From the NCBI GenBank assembly GCA_016711345.1, contig JADJTD010000001.1, forward strand, positions 3,784,001 to 3,848,000: a stretch of 64,000 nt of DNA, given 5' to 3'. Shown one piece after another: positions 42,668-52,200 of the stretch; within the stretch, counting starts at the first letter, position 1, and every line of letters starts with the position of its first letter. The position numbers were made by a program, and so were the translations under genes. The notes beneath the pieces are model-generated. The model saw nothing but the letters and a program-made list of their open reading frames with translations. It had not been told where the DNA came from and ran no database searches. This DNA comes from Chloracidobacterium sp. GTDB taxonomy: Bacteria > Acidobacteriota > Blastocatellia > Pyrinomonadales > Pyrinomonadaceae.

Positions 42668-43189
42668 TCAATGCATCGCCGTTCGAACCTTAACTCGCGG
42701 CTGGGCTCCCGGCGGTGCGGTCGTGTGCAGATCACCCTCAGCATGCTGACATTCCGCGCAAACGCCCCAAAGCCTGAGGCTGTGATGTGTCGGCTTAAAC
42801 CCGAAGTTGTCCGCCATCTGGTCTTGAAGCTTTTCTATGTCCGGCGAGAAGAACTCGATGACCTTGCCGCATTCGGTGCAGATCATGTGGTCGTGATGCT
42901 CGTGATTATAATGATGCTCGTAATAAGTTTTGTTGTCGCCAAACCGCACTTCGCGTGCGAGGCCGGCCTCGGTCAACAATTTTAGCGTCCGGTAAACCGT
43001 CGTGTTGCCAACGGTCGGATCTTGCTTTGTTACCAGACGGTAAAGGTCCTCGCTTGTAAGGTGATCTTCGGTACTGAGAAATGTTTCGAGGATCAGGTCG
43101 CGCTGTACTGTTTTGCGCAGACCCTGGCCTTGGATATGTTCAAGAAAGATCTGTTTTTCGACCTCAAAAAGCTCTTTTTTCTTAGCCAT
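42668..43189 (-). CDS. Fur-family transcriptional regulator
   Basis: 173 residues. Winged-helix DNA-binding part (GLRKTVQRDLILETFLSTED, VGNTTVYRTLKLLTEAGLAR), then HHYNHEHHDHMICTECGKVIEF with metal-binding His and Cys, and a second Cys pair in GVCAECQ that completes a structural zinc site. Fur, Zur and PerR cannot be separated by eye; the HHDHMICTECGKVIEF text is close to Fur itself. The C-terminal tail after the Cys pair is extended by about 20 residues. It lies 27 bases after the DUF2520 gene. Confidence 0.93.
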   Translation of the reverse strand: MAKKKELFEVEKQIFLEHIQGQGLRKTVQRDLILETFLSTEDHLTSEDLYRLVTKQDPTVGNTTVYRTLKLLTEAGLAREVRFGDNKTYYEHHYNHEHHDHMICTECGKVIEFFSPDIEKLQDQMADNFGFKPTHHSLRLWGVCAECQHAEGDLHTTAPPGAQPRVKVRTAMH

Positions 43190-43216
43190 TTTCGCTGTGT
43201 CCCGCTTGATTCGATA

Positions 43217-44104
43217 CTACCATTTCAATTTCGATTTCGCTATCGAAACCTTTGTCCGCATCGAATCGATCTTGGCCGGATTAACGCCCTGCTTGGCGGC
43301 AAGTTCGAGCGATCTTTCGCCCAAAAGGAGGTAAATTTCAAGTAGATCGTCAGAAACGGTCGTGTTCAAGATCTTCAGATGATCGACAAATGTCTGCACG
43401 TCGGCCCTTGCAAATGTTCCGGTCAATGCCGCTGCAGTTCCCTGCTCGCCAAGGTTCTGGACCGTGCTTTTGACCAACGGGAGCAATATCTTTTTCGAAT
43501 CGTCTTCGGAAAGCCCGGTCTTCGACATCATCTCGACCGCAGCGTCAAACAACGCTACCAGATGCCCGCAAGCAGTAACAGCCGCAGCGTGATAAAGCGT
43601 CTTGAATTCCGTGTCTATCGAGAACGGAATACCGCAAAGCGATGTGACGATCTCTCTCGCAATATTCACTGCGTCGGGCTCGCCTTCGACACAAAAATAC
43701 GCATCGCGAAACCGCTCCGTGCCAGCTTCGGGACTACTCACCGAAACAAGAGGATGTATCGAACCGGTTTTGCAGCCCATCGACTTGAGGTCGTCAAGAA
43801 TGAGCGACGAAAGAGCGCCGCTGGTGTGGAAGACATATGGCTTGCCGCTCAATTTATTGGAAAGTTGCTTCGAAACAGATGCTATCTCAGAATCCTGAGT
43901 AGTAATGAATAAAATATCCGTGTCGAGATCAGAAAGGCCGTCAAAAGCAATTGCCGACGCAGCCGACAGCGAGTTCTTGATCGTCTCGACCCGCTCGCGC
44001 TCTCCGCGATAAATAAGGTTTTGAACCGAAAACTGTTCTTTAGGAAGTGCAAGCGCCAAGGCTCCGCCGACCCTGCCTATTCCTATTATCGATACGCGCA
44101 TCAT
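43217..44104 (-). CDS. Rossmann-like/DUF2520 domain protein
   Basis: 295 residues. VSIIGIGRVGGALALALP is a dinucleotide-binding GxGxxG loop; ILFITTQDSEIASVSKQL and VFHTSGALSSLILDDLKSMG, GSIHPLVSVSSPEAG then ALTGTFARADVQTFVDHLKI in the helical C-terminal half fit the Rossmann-plus-DUF2520 family, related to ProC/6-phosphogluconate dehydrogenase-type folds. An oxidoreductase role is inferred; no substrate is known to me. It is downstream of the large ATPase by 71 bases. Confidence 0.88.
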   Translation of the reverse strand: MMRVSIIGIGRVGGALALALPKEQFSVQNLIYRGERERVETIKNSLSAASAIAFDGLSDLDTDILFITTQDSEIASVSKQLSNKLSGKPYVFHTSGALSSLILDDLKSMGCKTGSIHPLVSVSSPEAGTERFRDAYFCVEGEPDAVNIAREIVTSLCGIPFSIDTEFKTLYHAAAVTACGHLVALFDAAVEMMSKTGLSEDDSKKILLPLVKSTVQNLGEQGTAAALTGTFARADVQTFVDHLKILNTTVSDDLLEIYLLLGERSLELAAKQGVNPAKIDSMRTKVSIAKSKLKW

Positions 44105-44175
44105 ATCGATAAAATATAGAGCAACGCGGCGAAAGTTAAAACTCCGCGTTTCGAAAATCCTTTAATGGAGCGAAA

Positions 44176-47100
44176 TTATGTATTGATCTTCCAGGGATCT
44201 TGCAGGCTGTCCAACTCGTCTTCAAGCTGGCGAATATCGTCAGGATGGAGTTGAAGTATCGGTTCGTCCGGGCGTCGCCTGTCGTTGTGTATCGAATTCG
44301 ATCTTTCCAACTGCTGCGTCACGACCTTTAGCAAATGCGTCTCGGTCGCGGCCAGTTTTGGAAAGGCTTTATTCATATCGAGAAATGTCGCGAGTTCGTT
44401 GAGTTTTGTAAGTGTTTCACCGTTGTGGACCTTCTTGATGGCATTTAGGCCAAGCGCAACGGACGTGCTCTCAGAGAGGAATTTATGTCTGAAATATTCC
44501 ATTCCCTTGACAACCGTCTTTTCGAGGTCGCTTATCATCTCGTCAACGCTCGCAGCATTTGTAAGCTTGAAAGAACAAACGCAAAATGGCTGTGCTTCCA
44601 GCATCGTTTTTACATTTGCGCTGCATTCCGGCCTGCGGAGTTCGCGGATCAGGTTCATCGAAACTTCCATATCGTGCCTGCCAAACCAAGGTATCTCCGA
44701 AAGGTCTGCAAACGTCGCCCACATGTCTGTTGAAAGGAACTCATCCAGTTTTGCCCGCTTCTGGCGTAGAGGCACGACAGCGTCATGCCTTTCCGCATAG
44801 AGATCGGAATAAAGAGTTTTGAATCTTTCCCAGCGTTCTTCTAATTCTGCATCGGTTCCGTTTTTGCTTTCAAAATAACTTGTTGCTAGTTCTTCTATCA
44901 GTGAGCAACGCAATTCCTCGATCTCAGAATTATTCGTCGGCTCGCAGAGAGTTAGATATGTGTTTATTTTATCGCGTTCGGCGAGTCTGCCTATGCTTGC
45001 ACCGAGTGAATCAAGGTCTTTCTTTTTGCTTTCAAACTCTTCCTCAGAATCGGCGAAAACATCGGCGATGATTTGAAGACAGCCATCGAGTTTCACCTTG
45101 TCCTGCAGCAGATTATCTACAGCCTCAGCGACGACCCCGAAGGTTTTCTTTACGTTTGAAGCGACACGCCACAATTTTGAGTTCAGCTTTTCATCAGGCA
45201 GCAGATCAAATCGCTCGACGAGCCTCGCCTTTTGCCATTCGCTAAGCCATTGCTCGAGTCTTGCCTGTGCATCAGAACTTTTAAGAGTCGTAAGCGTGTC
45301 ATTCCCGGTAAGCCGCTCCACCCAGCTGAGGAGCCGCTCGTTTGAATAACCTTCATCAGAAGGCCGTACGATACCGACAATGTCTTCCCAGATTATCTGA
45401 AGGTCTAACGAACGATGATTAATTCGATTTTCGCTCGAGGTTACGAATTCAAATTGACGCTGTGCAACAAGCGCTCCAAGCACCAAGTGCTGTGCCTCTT
45501 GCGTCAGACCGTAGGGTGCTGAACGCATGAGTTTTGAGACTTCGCTCAACGGAATGACGTCTGTTTTTTCCGCAGTATTTAGATCAAATATCTGTTTAAC
45601 GATCGGCGTCTCGGCGAGATCATTGGCCGGTTGAGGAACATAGACACCTTCCTGCTCGCGCACCAGCCCAAGCGGCAATGCAAAACTTACCGCGTGTTTT
45701 TGAATTTCCGGATTGTCATTTCCCGAACCGCTGAAAAGATTCTCGGTGACTAAAGAGACTTCTTTTTCGCCGAGAACCTGTGAAAACTCAGGATGCGACG
45801 GGAACTGTTTCTCCAACTGATCTTCAAGCATCAGTGTAAACAATTGGCCCAGATTATTTGAGCTTTTTGCGGCGTCGGAAAACTTGTATTCACCATCGCC
45901 GCAAACTAATCGACTTTCTTCGAGGAATATTCTCTGCCAGATCTTCTCGAGTGCGATCGAATGAGCGTGAAGCGCGGTCGGTACAGACTCTCTAAAATTC
46001 TCACGCAATGCAGTGTCAGTTTGCAGGGTATGAAATCGACGGATCGTATTAACGTCCGCTGATGAAAGGTCGCCCAGAACCCATTCACAACCGGGCCACC
46101 GAAGAGATGCATTTTCCGATCCGAGCGGAGAGCCGTAACGCACGAAAATCTTCCAGTTCCCCGTTTCGTCATTTAGATCATTCGAGGCTGTGCTTCCAGC
46201 CTGCCATATTACTTCTCCGGGACGAATGCCGCCACGCCAAACAACATAGCATGTCGCCCATATACTTGAGCCGTCATCTGAAATATCAAAATCCGAGAAT
46301 TTTTCTGCGGTCTGGCGTCTTAGAACAAGTTCGACTGCATCGTTCGAAACAGTCTTTATGGCTTCGTCAAGAACACTGTTCAGACTTTCGCCGCCGCCAA
46401 CTTTGAAGCTGAATTTTGCCTCGCGGTCGGTATCGTCCGTTTTTTTGATCGCATTCGGAGTCGATTCGGCAAATGTATGGAGCACTGCATCAACGCTTGC
46501 AGCCGCCGCCGAAGGAGCGGCCTCATCAAATATCAGCATCGCCGCGCTCAACTCTGTGGCGGTCACACCTTCGCCGTTGAGTGACAATAGGAACAGGCCT
46601 TTGAGGATTAGCTTTGCCTCAAGGCGTTTCATCACCGGGATCTTGGAAATTACGTTTTTGTCGATCGTATCAAACGCTGCAAATGCTTCCTTCAGATCGT
46701 CGACACCACGCAGCCGTTTTTCAACGCTGTCAAAAACTTCGTCGAGTCCGATCAACGAATTTGCCGGACGGCCAAGGATACGAATTCCGGCCTCAACAGC
46801 AAAGCCCAATAGTGCAAATTCCTGTAAATACAACCGAACAAACGGCGCGATCTCAAGTATCGCCGGATGCATCGGATACAAACATGAGAACCGGTGTTCG
46901 CTCCACCGAAAGCCCGGCAAGGCTGAACGATATGAATTATAAATGTCATGCAAAACGCCACGCATTTGCTCGTGCTTTGGGAAGACATTTGCATCGACAA
47001 TTTTGTAAAGATGTTCCTGATCTAAATAATCGATCGCAAAACTGCTGGCAATCGATGAATTCAATCCATCGGCTCCTGCAATATCGTCATCAAGTGCGAT

Positions 47101-47694
47101 GCCGACAAAAATACCATGCACGACCGCAGCCGCCGCGATCTCGCTCAATAGAATACCGTCATCGCGTGCAACACGCTGCTCACGACCAAACGCCGTATCG
47201 ATCAGCAAAACGAACGGCGTATCACCGGCCTTTTCTGAGGCAGCCAGCAATATCTCGTTGAGGGAATCGCTGAATTCACCGGTGCCGGTTCCTGTAACTG
47301 CCGCTATCGCGATCTTCAATTCTGATAACAAAGAATCGCTCGAACCACGCTTTAAGTGAGCGACAACACCGTGCCGCCGCGACAACCGCTGAGCGGTCGC
47401 CATAACGTGTGTGTCAGAGATCTTTGTTCGAAGTTCTGGCTGCGAGACTATAGCGCCGAGCGCCGCAAGAAAATGGCTTTTCCCGACACCTCGAAAACCT
47501 GCAAGTGCAAACGCCGCACCGCGACCGCGTTTAACATCTGCGATCTGCCCAACCCACTTAGCCATCAGGTCGGCCGTGATGTCGGTAAAATGATAACCGA
47601 TAAGTGTCGCCGCTGGATCTGCGAGAAAATCCGTCAATCCGGGCGTTGCACGAACTTCGACAATGTCCTTGACCTTTTCTTCTAAACGTTTCAT
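44176..47694 (-). CDS. Very large P-loop ATPase, orphan, DUF6079/PglY-BrxC-like layout
   Basis: 1172 residues, no signal or membrane segment. Walker A is GFRGVGKSHF (Gly66, Lys72, Ser73). The GKSHF ending is typical of the big ATPases of BREX (PglY/BrxC) and of DUF499-type proteins. Walker B (VLLIDTAFG, Asp165) has Thr where the catalytic Glu is usual. FSCLYPMHPAILEIAPFVR near residue 275 matches the Y-P-x-H-P motif of these ATPases. The rest is long helical text with no recognised domain. No methylase, protease, phosphatase or other BREX gene is nearby; neighbours are DUF2520 and Fur genes. Role unknown; defence is only one option. Confidence 0.8.
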   Translation of the reverse strand: MKRLEEKVKDIVEVRATPGLTDFLADPAATLIGYHFTDITADLMAKWVGQIADVKRGRGAAFALAGFRGVGKSHFLAALGAIVSQPELRTKISDTHVMATAQRLSRRHGVVAHLKRGSSDSLLSELKIAIAAVTGTGTGEFSDSLNEILLAASEKAGDTPFVLLIDTAFGREQRVARDDGILLSEIAAAAVVHGIFVGIALDDDIAGADGLNSSIASSFAIDYLDQEHLYKIVDANVFPKHEQMRGVLHDIYNSYRSALPGFRWSEHRFSCLYPMHPAILEIAPFVRLYLQEFALLGFAVEAGIRILGRPANSLIGLDEVFDSVEKRLRGVDDLKEAFAAFDTIDKNVISKIPVMKRLEAKLILKGLFLLSLNGEGVTATELSAAMLIFDEAAPSAAAASVDAVLHTFAESTPNAIKKTDDTDREAKFSFKVGGGESLNSVLDEAIKTVSNDAVELVLRRQTAEKFSDFDISDDGSSIWATCYVVWRGGIRPGEVIWQAGSTASNDLNDETGNWKIFVRYGSPLGSENASLRWPGCEWVLGDLSSADVNTIRRFHTLQTDTALRENFRESVPTALHAHSIALEKIWQRIFLEESRLVCGDGEYKFSDAAKSSNNLGQLFTLMLEDQLEKQFPSHPEFSQVLGEKEVSLVTENLFSGSGNDNPEIQKHAVSFALPLGLVREQEGVYVPQPANDLAETPIVKQIFDLNTAEKTDVIPLSEVSKLMRSAPYGLTQEAQHLVLGALVAQRQFEFVTSSENRINHRSLDLQIIWEDIVGIVRPSDEGYSNERLLSWVERLTGNDTLTTLKSSDAQARLEQWLSEWQKARLVERFDLLPDEKLNSKLWRVASNVKKTFGVVAEAVDNLLQDKVKLDGCLQIIADVFADSEEEFESKKKDLDSLGASIGRLAERDKINTYLTLCEPTNNSEIEELRCSLIEELATSYFESKNGTDAELEERWERFKTLYSDLYAERHDAVVPLRQKRAKLDEFLSTDMWATFADLSEIPWFGRHDMEVSMNLIRELRRPECSANVKTMLEAQPFCVCSFKLTNAASVDEMISDLEKTVVKGMEYFRHKFLSESTSVALGLNAIKKVHNGETLTKLNELATFLDMNKAFPKLAATETHLLKVVTQQLERSNSIHNDRRRPDEPILQLHPDDIRQLEDELDSLQDPWKINT

Positions 47695-47928
47695 TGAAAA
47701 TTGGTGAGATTCAGTGCAGACGGCTTGGTGAGAACCTTCGCCTATAACAGTTTAACAAGTTTTTTCGTCCCTGAAAACACATTTTTTTGACATGACGCAG
47801 CCTGTTCGCATCTTTTTTTCAAAAATCACAACTATTTTTCGTCGTCCAGCATCATAGCTTCGTTGATTTGTGTTTAATCTCAGAGCTACAATCTCTGTAG
47901 CTCAGCATTGACGGTTGGGAGGCCATTT

Positions 47929-49116
47929 ATGCATTACGGAATTGTCAGAAAATTTGGATCTTGTTTGATAGTCTCAAGCGTGTGGTTTAGCACGCTTGCA
48001 TTGCCCGCATCATATTTTGGACAGGAAAAGCCAAAAGAATCAACTAAGGCCAAGAAAGATAGCAAGGCGTCGAATGAACCCAAAGCATCTCCGACACCGG
48101 CCTCCCAAACGACCCTAGGTCCAAAAGACGACCCGAACCAGATCGGAAAACGCAATATAAACAAGGGGACCGATAAATTCTTTGGCTGGCTTGGTGGTTC
48201 AAAAGAGAAAGAAATGCAGATCGGTCGTCAGCTTGCGATGGAAGTAGAACAGCAGGCAAAGTTGATAGACGATCCGGTTATCACGGAATATGTAAATCGC
48301 GTCGGTCAAAACATCGTTCTTCATTCGGACGCCAAGGTGCCTTTTACGATAAAGGTAATCGATAGCGATGAGGTAAATGCCTTCGCGTTGCCTGGCGGCT
48401 TCTTTTTTGTCAACAAGGGTTTGATACTTGCGGCAGATAATGAGGCGGAACTGGCCGGAGTGATGGCACACGAGATAGCACATGTGTGTGCACGGCACGC
48501 AATGGAAAACCAGGGTAAGGGAGCCTTTATTAGCTATGCGTCACTGGCCGGAATGATCTTTGGCGGAGCAATAGTGAGCGGTGTTCTGCAGAACGGTGGA
48601 GGTATTCTTGCGGGCCTTGCTCAGTTAAAATTCTCACGCGGAGCCGAAGAAGAAGCAGACAACCTCGGCGTCCAGTATCTGTATGCGTCAGGCTATGATC
48701 CGACAGGCATGTCCACAATGTTCGAAAAACTCGCTTCGCAAAACAAGAAAAAGCCCGGAACGATCGCTAAGCTTTTTTCAACACATCCACAGGCAGTTAA
48801 CAGACGTGACACAAGTTTGCAGCTGGTCGCACGTTTCCCAGAAAAGGAAGAATATGTGATCAGCACGTCTGAATTTCAGCGTGTAAAGGGACACTTGTTC
48901 AAACTCACTAATGCGAGAGCCGGAGTAACAACCGACTATGATCAAAACGATGACAGCAAACCAACACTAAAGAAACGGCAACCTGAGACTACAGACGGCA
49001 CCGGAACTATCGATGGTGAATCCAGTTCAACTTCAGACAGCGGACCGCCAAAGCTAAAAAAGCGCGACCAAACAGAAAGTGAACAACCAACTGCATCCCC
49101 AGCGCCAGACAAGTAA
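47929..49116 (+). CDS. M48-family zinc metalloprotease
   Basis: 395 residues. Signal peptide (CLIVSSVWFSTLALPASYFG), a disordered Lys/Pro linker, then the peptidase domain with HEIAHVCARHA (His181, Glu182, His185) and the third ligand in EEEADNLGVQYLYASGYDP. Soluble periplasmic members (BepA type) degrade or mature outer-membrane proteins. The C-terminus after about residue 320 is disordered with repeated LKKR. The ATG at 47929 has GGGAGG seven bases ahead. Divergent from the large ATPase gene. Confidence 0.92.
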   Translation: MHYGIVRKFGSCLIVSSVWFSTLALPASYFGQEKPKESTKAKKDSKASNEPKASPTPASQTTLGPKDDPNQIGKRNINKGTDKFFGWLGGSKEKEMQIGRQLAMEVEQQAKLIDDPVITEYVNRVGQNIVLHSDAKVPFTIKVIDSDEVNAFALPGGFFFVNKGLILAADNEAELAGVMAHEIAHVCARHAMENQGKGAFISYASLAGMIFGGAIVSGVLQNGGGILAGLAQLKFSRGAEEEADNLGVQYLYASGYDPTGMSTMFEKLASQNKKKPGTIAKLFSTHPQAVNRRDTSLQLVARFPEKEEYVISTSEFQRVKGHLFKLTNARAGVTTDYDQNDDSKPTLKKRQPETTDGTGTIDGESSSTSDSGPPKLKKRDQTESEQPTASPAPDK

Positions 49117-49132
49117 CGGTTTTTGCACGTAT

Positions 49133-49173
49133 AAAACGCCGTCTGAGAATATAAATCTCAGACGGCGTTTTCT
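49133..49173. terminator. Bidirectional terminator after the M48 gene
   Basis: AAAACGCCGTCTGAGA and TCTCAGACGGCGTTTT form a perfect 16-bp stem around ATATAAA, serving this gene and the leftward giant gene. Confidence 0.93.
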
Positions 49174-49202
49174 ATTAACTAAAGAGTATATTCCCTTCGT
49201 TA

Positions 49203-52200
49203 TTACTCTGCGATCATATTCATATTCACCATTTGGTTCGTCACGCTGATGGTCATAGGCGTAAATTTGTAACGTTGTCCATCAATACTCACGGTATATG
49301 TTTGGCCAACTTGAAGGCCTCCAAAACGGTAATTTCCAAACGAGTTTGAAACCACGTTGCGGGTTCGTCCAACAAGGTCGGTTAATGTTACTCGGGTATT
49401 GGGAATGCCCTGACCCATTGACGACATTACTTGTCCGCTGATCTCAGCCGAGTTCGGTCCAGCTGTGGAAAGCTCAACGAATCCGTCAGCCACAGTTGCC
49501 TTTGGATCGCCATCATTGAACATAAGAGTTTCCCACGTCAGCGGCGATCTAGTGCCCGGAGCTCCAACTGCAGTAAATTTAAGGTTCAAGAGAACACCAT
49601 TTTCACTAACCGGCGTTAATCCGTAAACTGCGATCCTCAGAAGTCCTGGTTCGCTGCCATTGCTAACAGCTGTAAGACTTCCACTAACTGTACCCGCCAA
49701 ATCGACTGGATTTGATTGCGGCTGGATCACGGCAGGATCATATCGCAGGTTGAGTTGATAAGCGATAACTCCCTTATTCTTAATTCCTTGTACGCTGACC
49801 GGAATAATCACCTCATCGTCGGCCGGGGTAACCAGACTCGGCAAAGCAACCGCGGCGGTTCTTTCCGGCCCTATGGCAGAACGTCCGCCAGCACCGCTAT
49901 TCCAGTCTCCCGAAACCTCACCCATAAGAAGAGCCGAATAATCTTCACCTGTGATATCGGAAGTAACAGATGGATAGGTCCTGTTCGCCGGACTGAATAT
50001 CCAGTTACCTGTTGAACCGGTAGGCGGCAGTAAGACCACATAGTTTGCTATCAGCCCCGCATCAAACGAAGTGATGGTTCCATTGCCGCTAACGTCGGCT
50101 ACGATCAATTGATTACCACTCAACTGCGGAAGAGGCGGCCCAGCGACGTCTTGAGCAATCAATGCAGCATCAAATATATTTAAGTGACCATTCTGTTCTC
50201 CGATCTTGGACGGCGTAACGGTGTAGGCCCCTGCACCAAACCCAGTAAGCGAATAGGTACCAAGAGCGTTAGTCGTATCAAAGACCGATGGTGATCCGAC
50301 GCCACTCATGAGTACGTTCGGAACAAAACGTGTCGCCGGAGCCCCGATCGAATTTCCGTAAGTAACTGTTCCCGAGATAACAACAGGAGCAGTTGGTGTC
50401 GCTGTCGGAGTAGAGGTCTCCGTAGCCGTTGCGGTCGGAGTAGAAGTCTCCGTAGCCGTTGCGGTCGGAGTGAAGGTTTCCGTAGCAGTAGCTGTCGGAG
50501 TAGAAGTCTCCGTAGCCGTTGCGGTCGGAGTAGAAGTCTCCGTAGCAGTAGCTGTCGGAGTAGAAGTCTCCGTAGCCGTTGCTGTCGGAGTGAAGGTTTC
50601 CGTAGCTGTTGCTGTCGGAGTAAATGTCTCTGTAGCTGTTGCTGTCGGAGTGAAGGTTTCCGTAGCTGTAGCCGTCGGGGTAGATGTTTCCGTAGCTGTT
50701 GCTGTCGGAGTAGATGTTTCCGTAGCTGTTGCCGTCGGAGTGAAGGTTTCCGTAGCTGTTGCCGTCGGAGTGAAGGTTTCCGTAGCTGTAGCCGTCGGGG
50801 TAGATGTTTCCGTAGCTGTTGCTGTCGGAGTAGATGTTTCCGTAGCTGTTGCCGTCGGAGTGAAGGTTTCCGTAGCTGTAGCTGTCGGAGTAAATGTTTC
50901 CGTAGCTGTTGCCGTCGGAGTGTAGGTTTCCGTAGCTGTTGCTGTCGGCGTAGAAGTCTCCGTAGCCGTTGCGGTCGGAGTAGAAGTCTCCGTAGCTGTT
51001 GCTGTCGGAGTGAAGGTTTCCGTAGCTGTTGCTGTCGGCGTAGAAGTCTCCGTAGCCGTTGCGGTCGGAGTAGAAGTCTCCGTAGCTGTTGCTGTCGGAG
51101 TGAAGGTTTCCGTAGCAGTAGCTGTCGGAGTAGAAGTCTCCGTAGCCGTTGCGGTCGGCGTATCAGTTGGAGTATCCGTCGGTGTCGGAGTGAATGTCTC
51201 CGTAGCTGTCGCCGTTGGCGTATCCGTCGGAGTGTCCGTTGGCGTTGCCGCAGGGATGGTGACACTTCCGTTTGTCGTCACCGCTGCCGGAACACCCTCG
51301 TTGAACTGGAACGCTGGATGGAAGAGCGTGCTAGGATCTGTATAATCCTCAAAGGTTAAATTAGTCGATTGTCCGGGTGCCCCGACAACGTTGAACTTCA
51401 AATTCAGCAGCGTTCCCGATCCAGTTAACGATGTTGCCTGGAATGCACCTATTATGAGGTGTCCCGCATTAAAGGTGTTCTGAGAAACCAGCATTCCACT
51501 GCTCAGCGTTCCAGCAGTATCAAATGCGACCACATCAGGCTGCACGACCGTTGGGTCAAAAGTGATCTGGAAATCATAGGATCTTACATCAAGTCCCGTT
51601 AGATCACCAACAGTTATCGTAATTGTAATTGCACCCGGAGTTGAAACAACGTCGGGCAGCGAAACGATCACGCCCGCAGGAGTGCTTGTCGCAGTTGCAG
51701 TTGCAGTCGCAGTATCGGTAGCCGTAGATGTTGGAGTATCCGTCGGCGTATCTGTAGGCGTCGGGGTAAACGTTTCCGTCGCGGTTGCCGTTGGGGTGTC
51801 AGTCGGAGTATCCGTCGGTGTAGGCGTAAATGTTTCCGTCGCGGTTGCCGTTGGCGTGTCAGTCGGAGTATCCGTCGGTGTAGGCGTAAATGTTTCCGTC
51901 GCGGTTGCCGTTGGCGTGTCAGTCGGAGTATCCGTCGGTGTAGGCGTAAATGTTTCCGTCGCGGTTGCCGTAGGTGTATCCGTAGGCGTAAATGTTTCTG
52001 TCGCTGTAGCCGTTGGCGTATCAGTCGGAGTAAAGGTTTCCGTCGCGGTTGCTGTTGGCGTATCAGTCGGAGTGTCCGTAGGCGTCGGAGTAAATGTCTC
52101 CGTCGCGGTTGCCGTTGGCGTTGGCGTGTCAGTCGGAGTATCCGTCGGTGTAGGCGTAAATGTTTCCGTCGCGGTTGCCGTAGGTGTATCCGTAGGCGTA

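Noticed and set aside
44176..49116. A complete BREX or other defence island around the large ATPase
   Set aside because: Neighbours are DUF2520, Fur, small membrane proteins and an M48 protease; no methylase, PglZ, Lon-type or nuclease gene is present.
50470..50925. Antisense open frame of VSVAVAVGVE repeats
   Set aside because: Same cause: low-complexity coding repeats read on the other strand.
50306..51265. Leftward Arg/Leu-rich frame overlapping the giant gene
   Set aside because: Out-of-frame reading of the repeat array; no domain, and the main frame is clearly real.
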